Positions 14,701-23,700 of a stretch of 64,000 nt of DNA are shown piece by piece. The stretch is from Sympetrum striolatum. Lineage: Eukaryota > Arthropoda > Insecta > Odonata > Libellulidae. Both the position numbers and the translations under genes were made by a program. The DNA lies in assembly GCA_947579665.1 (NCBI GenBank), contig OX388350.1:83905152-83969151 (forward strand). The letters run 5' to 3'. The notes under the pieces are model-generated. The model was not told the DNA's origin, ran no database searches, and saw only the letters and a list, made by a program, of their open reading frames with translations. Each line of letters opens with the position of its first letter. Position 1 is the stretch's first letter.

Positions 14701-17700
14701 TTAAAGAGACTTTAGAATTGAAGGAAAAATCTCCTCCTTGTCTATCTAATCCTCTCTTTCTACAAATAGGATAACTATCTGTTAAAGAAAAATGCTGGAA
14801 TAAATATGATGAACTTTGGGAGAGATTTCGCAAAGAATTTAAGAAGGGTTCGAAAGAGAGGAAATTTGTGAAAGTTCTTGGCTCCGATTCAAATATTACC
14901 ACTTTTCGAGGCTTTCCTCAGTGTTGCCGGTCAGTCGTTTCATGCAGTTTTCCGAGTAGTTTCTGTAAATGCCACTGGTGCGAGCGCAAAGTGTTGCGAT
15001 ACATTTCTTTTTGCCACTATACATTTGGTACTTAATAAAAGTTAATCTGGGCCTTTCTGTGGTTCTGAAAACTGTTGTTAACAAGTTGTAGGCTGCTGAA
15101 AAAGATGACTATTAGAGATTTTTGAATCTCTAATTATGATCAACATAAATTAAGCCATAATGATTGGTGTAGTATACATCACTGGCAACTCTGGTATGGA
15201 GTGCCAATTACTATTCTTCATCTTGCTAAATTATCTAAATTACAGTCAGAAAAAGAAATTATTACACACTAATAACTCACATCCATTTTCCAATGTTTCT
15301 GTCACAATTTGAGGATGACCTTACCAAACCTTGACCCTCTCTGCTCATAGATAATTTCGATACATCTAAACAGCAAATGATATTATTTATTCTGAACAAT
15401 AAAATGTCTATGCATAAAAATTAATTTATTAACTATAAGGGACATATTAAAATTTATAAGCATAATTAATAATCGGTAATTAATCATCAACTGTCTGCAA
15501 AAGTGGGAGTGATCTCCATTCAATAACAACTTCCGCCTTATAAAAATTCCTTTTGCAATTGGCACTTAGTAGCAGGAATACTCAGCCAAGCCCATTTGGT
15601 GTTTGTGTTGGAAACTTAGCAAAATTGGTTTACACCACAAAAGAACTAAGCAGTGCAATTCAATCCGTCCATAAGGTGTTGGCCATCCCCAAATACAAAT
15701 TGGTTTCATCATCAGACACAAGACACAGTTGGACCTGAAGTTTCACTCTAAGGCCATCAGAGAGCTCATCTAACTCTGCCTCTTTTCATTGAGTAATTTA
15801 CTTCTTCTAACTGCATCTCCAATGACTGAAGCATCGTAACTTAGCTGTTCCATCTTGTTTCCTTGCTGATTAACAATTCTCTTTAGTTTGTAATTCAGCC
15901 CACTTGTTTAAATGAATGCCATTGTCTGTTTGCAGGCCTTAGTAGTTATTTATATTTCTTGTGCTCCTCTTGCCATGAGAGGCTGAAAGGCACTCAAGAG
16001 CACAATGTTTAAATTGCAAGCAGAACGTGAGAGATACATATAGAAGCTCAAGGCAGCATTTACTCCATTACCATTTATGACAGTTATTTCTTTCAGTCTT
16101 ACTACTTGAATGCCATGAGCCACAGTTAGCAGCACCAAGTCTTCTTGCAAGTTGATTGAGGTTTTTCTCAATTCAGCTGGGAATTTTTCGGCATACATAA
16201 TGCTATTATTTAACTTTCATTTTTTTTTTGATCCAATGGTCTGTTAAGGTTGTGTAACTGCATTGGTGAAACTTATTGGGCCACATGTCAGTTGTTGTCA
16301 CGTAGCACTTTTCCTCAATGATGGAAAGTTGGCAGAATTTCAGCCCACTTGTTATCTGATACTCTTGTCAGGGAGCGTGATACATTTGATATACTTGGTA
16401 GAAAGTCTTTGATGATGATTGAGCAACATAAACTTCCAGCATTGATCAGTTCTTGAGGCCGTTCCTGGAAGCCCTTTCCCTCTATGAAAATAGACAAGTG
16501 TAGATTTGTAGCACAAATTTTCACTGCAGTAGGTGCTACATGTTTATGAGGCAATATACAGTAGAAGTCCGTTATAACGAGAGCTGACAAAAATCGGAAA
16601 AGTACTCGTTATAACGCGATACTCGTTATAGCCGATTTCTAACAGTAAGTCTAATTAAGTCCGTCTTCTTGAATCCAAGGTCAGTAAATGTGTCCGAATG
16701 GAACTGTATGGTTTTTAATTCCTACGCAAATGCTTCAGAATGCGTAAAAGAGTACGTTCGCGTCAAAAATATTATATCATTGACTCATAAACCATAACCA
16801 AAGTGCGTCCTCTAACATAAAATGTGGATCATCATTGCTAAATTATCGTCGAAAGTAATTATATATCATTAGATAATCGTATTAGTTAGGATTTAGTGAT
16901 TTAGCTTAATAATTAAACATGGCTTTCCAGTAGTGTAAGTAGTTGGAGTCATGCTCGTTAGACGCGAGATTTTTCTCCGGTGCCGGCAATTCGCAGCTGG
17001 TGAGAGCAGAATTCCTTCTCCTATACTCTAATGGACACATTTCTCCAGCATCTGGGCACTAACTCCGAATTCAGCTCAGCAGATCCGTCGACAGAATCAT
17101 TTTCTGTATTTTTTTAAAACCCGAATGTTTGAAACACTTATTCACACTTTCGGGTGATATTTTCCCCAGGCCAATGCAAACCCATGGATTGCCTCCAGGA
17201 CATTCCATTTGATGCGGGTTTCTTTTGACATTAACTGCTTCATTAACGTATTAACGAGGTGTGATCTAAAATGGCGCTTTGTAGCTCGAATAATGCCCTG
17301 CTCTAATGGCAGCAACACACTTGTGCAGTTAGGGGGAAAGAACACAAGCTCTATGTTCGTCAATTTAATGACGGGGTGGGCCGGACAGCGATCCATGAAC
17401 AGCACAATTTTTCTATTTCTCCCTCCAATTTTGGCATCAAAAGCCTTTAGCCACAGCGTAAAAATTTGTCCTGTCATCCATGCTTTGGCGTTGGACTCAT
17501 AAGTACAGGGAATATTTCGCTGGCCACAAAAAGCTCGGGGACGCACGGATTTTCCAATAATTATTTATCACATCCAGTCATGTTCGTGTAGAGGAGAACT
17601 GTAAGCCTCTCCTTACTCCTTTTTCCACCTTAGCAGCGGTCGCCCTTAACAGCCAAGGTTTTTTCCGGCAGTAAATTGTAAAACAGTGCTGTCTCATCCG

Positions 17701-20700
17701 CTTTGTATATGCCCTAATTACGTGGAGATTAATAACAGTTTGTCACACTAAATACATGGCCTATCTTACAATTTATAGTATTTAAACGATAATTTGCTTT
17801 TTGCATTACTTACCTTTTCTTCGTATTTTTCGAGGATCGACTTGAGAATTGGAAGCCAATTATGTGACGCTTGCTCATTTACTTAACTGGATTCACCGCT
17901 AATTATGTGGAGTGATCTCTTCTTCCTTTAAATCGGTTCAGCCAATCATCCGTGCTACGGAAATTGTCCAGTTTCATGCGAAGGGCAAGCTCTTCAGCTT
18001 TCGCTTTTATCATTGTTCCGCTGATTGGAATTCCTAGAGATAGCTGCTGAGTGAACCATTCTAATAGAATGGACTCCAACTCCGTATTATCCGTTGGCCG
18101 TAGTTTTTTGCACCCTCCTGGAGTGTTTTGCATCATGAATGCAAACTTAATTTTTTCTTTGTTCTTTAAAATCATAAATAAAGTCGACGATGACATGCCA
18201 TACCGTCTGCCGATTTCAGATTTACTCGCGGTTTCTCTTTCGCACAATTTCAAATTTCTTTGCTAAATCTAAAGCCTTTCTTTTGCTCTCCATCACAGAA
18301 TTGTCACACTAGAAACACAGTTATTGGAAGGCTCTGAACGGACTCATGTCTAATGATCGACTGATGGAAGAGCGATGGCCATCATGTGGAACCCCCAATT
18401 CATATCAAATTTCATTCTCAAGATATTTTTCATACACACGCTTCATAACTAATGAATCGGCGCGAGGGAGAGGTTACCCTGTAAATCCGAAACAGCGCTG
18501 CTTATATCTCTTATATCCCTTCCATTAGACGGTTTGGTGCCAAGTTTCGAGTGAAAACAAATCCCACAGGTGGATGCCAATAAAATGGAAACTCGATTCA
18601 ACCTGCTGACTAGAGGGATTATCGACGAAAAAAACAAGATACAAGGGGATAAGATATAGGAGACGTGAGGGACAAAGGGGATAGTGAAAATCGTGAGCCG
18701 TCTTCGATTACGAGATATGCCACCTGCAAGGCGAATATAGGACCGTGACACTCGTTATAACGATACCTCAGATTTTGATCACTCGTTATAATGGAAGTAA
18801 CTCCTTATCCTTTTTGCTGTGAGATGGACAACGTCCAATGAATCACTCGCTATAACGCAACTCTCGCTATATGCCGTACTCGTTATAACGGACTTCTACT
18901 GTATTTGATGTTTTGTTCTGATTGGAAGACAATGCCATATCAAAGGAATTTGATACTAATCCCTCAATCACTATAAAACAGCCACAGGTAGACTAAAAGT
19001 TATAGCCATGGCATAGAACCTTTCAGATTGGTATGTCCATTTCCATTTAGCAGGAAATGGACCCATTAACAAGCATTCTGCCTCATTTCCTTCTTTTATG
19101 ATCTGTGTTTGACGAGAGGAACCTTAAAATTGGAAGAAAGCAGATTTAAGTGATAAAAAACATTTCTCTGCACTCTTTTTTCATCTTTACTTTTTTCAGT
19201 GGTCATGATGGAGGTACATTTGGTATTGGTATCAATGTTTCACCCCAACTATAACGTCATTTTACATCACAACTTGTTGCAAGTATTCTTTATAGGTTTG
19301 GTCTAACTTTGGGACACAACTTCCAAAATTACAAATAATTTTAACATAATTTTTTTCCACTGATCCCAGTAGTAAACATTTGACAAAGTTTACGGTAGGA
19401 GCAGTGGCGGCACATGAATAAATAAACCGGGGGTTCACTTCAAAATTCGTATTTTTTTAAGTGGCCGCGATTATGGCTAAATATTCTGGCTCATACTAGA
19501 ATATTGCCTCTGCTTACATGGACGCAGTATAATTCACAACAATCGTGGATAAAAGCAGTAGAAATATGAAAATAAATATTTCAGGTTGAATCAATATATG
19601 CCTTTGTTGTACAAAATCCCTATATTCTCGAAAATTGGGTTTTTATCTAAATTCTCGATTCATATTTCTCCGTATGTATTTTTAAAGACCAAAATACCTT
19701 TTAATAATCAAGTTGCATTTATTTGTTGAAATATCAAATATAATCATAATAAAATAAATCAATTACTTTATATTGTTTTATTCAGGGTTGAAGTATTTGG
19801 CAGGACTGTCACCAATAATTTTTTGATATTAATTCCCTAAATCAAATACACCTATTTTTGCCCAGGTCGTGTCCTTGTCTTTCGCAAACAAGGGAAATAG
19901 TATAGCCTATTGGAAGAGTCGCAGCTACACATCCAACTGTTTCTCTCATATATCTATTATATATGAGAGAAACTATGGCTTAAACACTCGGCAGTATTGC
20001 CTAACTCTGCCACTCCGACTCTGAGATAGGTTCAGCAAAGGAATAGGACTTCCTACTTCTTTTATTGCACATTTCTCTTCAAAAAGAAGAGAGGAAAAAT
20101 TAATCCCTTTCAGAAATTGGACACTATTCATCATGAAGAGCGAGAAAAACTGTTCACAAACAAGTAACGCAGTAGGTTTAAGTACTGAATAGCAACCACA
20201 ACACTGGTAACTGAATATGAACACTGAATAAGAAAGAACTCCGTAAATTCACAATATTGCACCATATTATGGATAGCAATTACATAGCTACAGACACCAG
20301 TGCATAAAATAACATACAAAGTAGGCAACACGAATGCCACCTAGTGCCAAGATTTTGCCGCACAATGGCAGTATTTGGCGCTGGCAAAAGAAGGAAAAAA
20401 CTCAAGTTCTACGCGTGTTAAACTACAGTTAGGAAGCGTTAAATGCTAGAGTTTGGATAAAATGTTTCTTTTCAGGAATAGAGTTCGGGAAGGTGGCGGG
20501 CCCTATGTTCCTCCTCCTCCAGACATGACTTTGTCAACAGCTAGGCTTTACCATTACTGGAAGGTATCACAACATCCATCAATTTTCAACAAATTAATTC
20601 TGGCAGATCTTACTTTAACTTCTCACAGTGCTGGCACAGAGAGAGCTGTGTCAATCCATACCACACTTAAATCCAACAAACAGTCAAGCCTTTCTAGAGA

Positions 20701-23700
20701 AGCTATAAATTCTAGGATGTACACATCGCAATTAACAGTGTTGGAACTGCATATTATTACCAAAGACCTGCTGTTGCCAATTTCTTAGAGATTAAAGAAA
20801 AAAAAGAAAGCTTCCAGATGCAGAAAATTATGAAATGGATGAATTTGTTAAAAAGTTTATTTTCAAAAGATAGTAGTACAACGTAATTATTTCTTTAAAG
20901 AAATAATTACAAATGAATAATGTTTATAAATTCTTATTTTAAATTATTTATCCATATATATCACATCGGGAAGGTCCTCAAACGAAATTCTACAATCCAC
21001 CTGTGAAGTATATGGTAGAATACAAATGGTGCCCCAGCATTGAACCAATGATCATAAGGTAAAAGATAAATTGTAAATATGAAACGCTGATTTCTTCTGC
21101 TTACATACCTAGCCATATAATTTTCAATTTCTCGGTAAATGAATCATAAAGAAAATTGAAATTCCCACCATACATTTCAAATGGTAGAGCTGCCTGGTCT
21201 CGAGCCCAAGACATTTAGGAGTTATGAATACATATAACAAACTGGTAAATATAAAACTTATTCAATCCAAAGTTTTATGTTGATATCAAACTGGGATGGT
21301 CCTAAAATACGATTCCATTATCCCCATTTGCAATGTATGAAGGAATGTAAATGGTGCTCTGGAATCGAACCAAGAATAGTCATGGAAACATTAAACAGCG
21401 TATATAAAATGTATTTATGATCTCTATTCACATACCAGGTTTTAAGTTTTCATGTCATCATCAGGGAAGACATTTTAAAATAAATCTGAAAAATCACCAC
21501 AATGCATTTAAAATTGGAGAATATTTGTCCTGACCTAGCATGGGATAATCTTGGAGGGTGTCTTTATAGTTTTCATTGAACATACACGGCTTCCAGCGAT
21601 CAATCGAATTTCAACTCTCTAATTTTCTGGGAAGTGCCAAAAATAATTTACTAAAATCATATGATTCATGATTCATTCATGATCATATGATATGAATCAT
21701 TCTCATTGGCTGTTGCTGCATCATAAAGCAGCAATCAGCCCATGATTTAAAGGCCGTATGCCCCTTTTTACCCTCACCTCTCTTTACCTATAATGCGTCA
21801 TCTGAAGGCATTCTCCCTGGAAAATGAACCCCCACAAAAAGTCAAGCTAGTTAGAACCAAAAGAGGCAGGAATTGCGACTCAACGAAGGAAAAGTTTGGC
21901 CCAGTAATTGTTGTTGAGGTCATTTGGGTTATTATAAGAACATTGGTATATAGAAAAATAGTGCAGTAGTTTTCTTAAGGGTTCAGTGAACCAGAGAACC
22001 CAATGGACCTGCTGCCACTGGGTAGGAGTGAACAAGAGTTACTTAAATTTCAATTTAAAAACTTTCAAATCGATACACAATTGTTATTTCCACTGTAATC
22101 TTCCAGGAATGGCCTGCTTACATGGATACAGAGTACAGTCTTCATCACCAGCAGCAGGTCCTTCTGCAGCAGGGAAACGTCTTTTTGCCTTTGAAGTGCT
22201 GCCTCCCCTTGCACCATCACCCACCAGTGACCATCACCATCACCATCATCATCACCATGGAGGAGGACATCATAGGCATCATACTACGGGTCAAAGACAT
22301 GCATTGCCATGTCATCAAAAGCACTTCCATTTTCACACGGACACAGAAATGGACAAGAAAAGGTATGCCTAACTAAATGTAAGGTGATATTGTCAATCAA
22401 CGAATGTCATTTGGCATAATAATCTGATTGCAACTGATATCTCAAATTCAAAGCTCTATCCCAATCATTCATTCTCAAAAACTATCAGTATTAAAAGATA
22501 CATCTTTGGATAATATGAAAGGTGAATATTTGCATTCAAAAGTTTACATTAAGAAAATTATAATTAATTTATTGCAGGGCAAAGATACTTCTTTGAGAAA
22601 CACAAATACATAAAAATTCAATTTGAAATTCAGAACACCAATTACGGCAATTGCATTAAAACGCAAGATATTGGATTTTCATTATGCAGTAAAAATGTAT
22701 AGCCAGATAACAATCATCTGAATGAAAATAGAAAATAGCATCACAATAGAAAAACAAGCTGAGTACAAAGGTCCAACCCTCACTCACGTAGTTGTGCCCA
22801 TTTGTTGGCCTACCACCTCCACCTTCCCTATCATACTTTACTTCCTTTTCCTCCTCTGACTTACCCCTGCCCTTTTACCCCTTCCTCTACTTAGTGTATA
22901 TATACTGAGGACTTTTTTAGATGATGATAATTCAACACATTCAAACCTAGGTCATTAATGTGTGTATCTAATGTGGTATTATATATATTAAAGTGTTAAT
23001 TCTACCTTCTGGTATTATTAAAGAATCTTGTCAATATCTGCAAAGCCACAAATATAAAAAGTACTTCAGCATGTTAATGGGTTGACTTTTTGAGGAATAG
23101 TTTACTGTTGGTGATGCTAACCCTTGATATATATTTATAAAGAGTAATGAAATTTATATACATTTTCTTCAACTTATATTTCCTAAAATATCTAGCATGT
23201 ATAGCTTCTCCTGATAAACCTATAGACCTGTATACCTATATACCAATAGACTTATAAGGGATACAAATTCTAACCATGTTCCTCAAGTGTCATCAACTTG
23301 AAACTTTTACCACATACAGGCCATAGCGTGTAACCACAAGAAAAAATCTGAATTTCACCCTCATTATCATGGGTTCGATGCCAGTATTGCCAGATGCCCA
23401 ATTTTTTCAATGAAAAAGAATTGCGGGGATTTTCAATTTTTTTGAGACACTTCTCCGAAAATTAGAGACTTGAAATTTTAGAGATCACTGGAAGCAGCGC
23501 AAATCCACAAAAAAATGAAAGACCTTTGCAATGATTATCCTCCATTCAACGCTAAGTCAGGGCAAATATTCTACATAAGAAATGCATATAAAGTTTGTTT
23601 TTACTGTTAGCTGGCTTCATTTCATTTGCAAAATTAAATAGAAAATCCTACAAAGTCAAGACAAGTACCAAAAGAAAGGAAATTAAATTAAGATTCTTGT

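Larger units (their letters stand above)
13440..22106 (+). other. PDZ-PH gene intron 6, transposon-rich
   Basis: 8.7 kb. It contains duplication block A (14068-14320) and block B (15042-15470), the pogo/Tigger element, a hAT-like remnant and a SINE cluster. Around 14530-14600 a CAGTCAGTCATTGACTTA-type stretch resembles one end of a Tc1/mariner-type element with no visible partner. No alternative exon could be supported. Confidence 0.6.
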
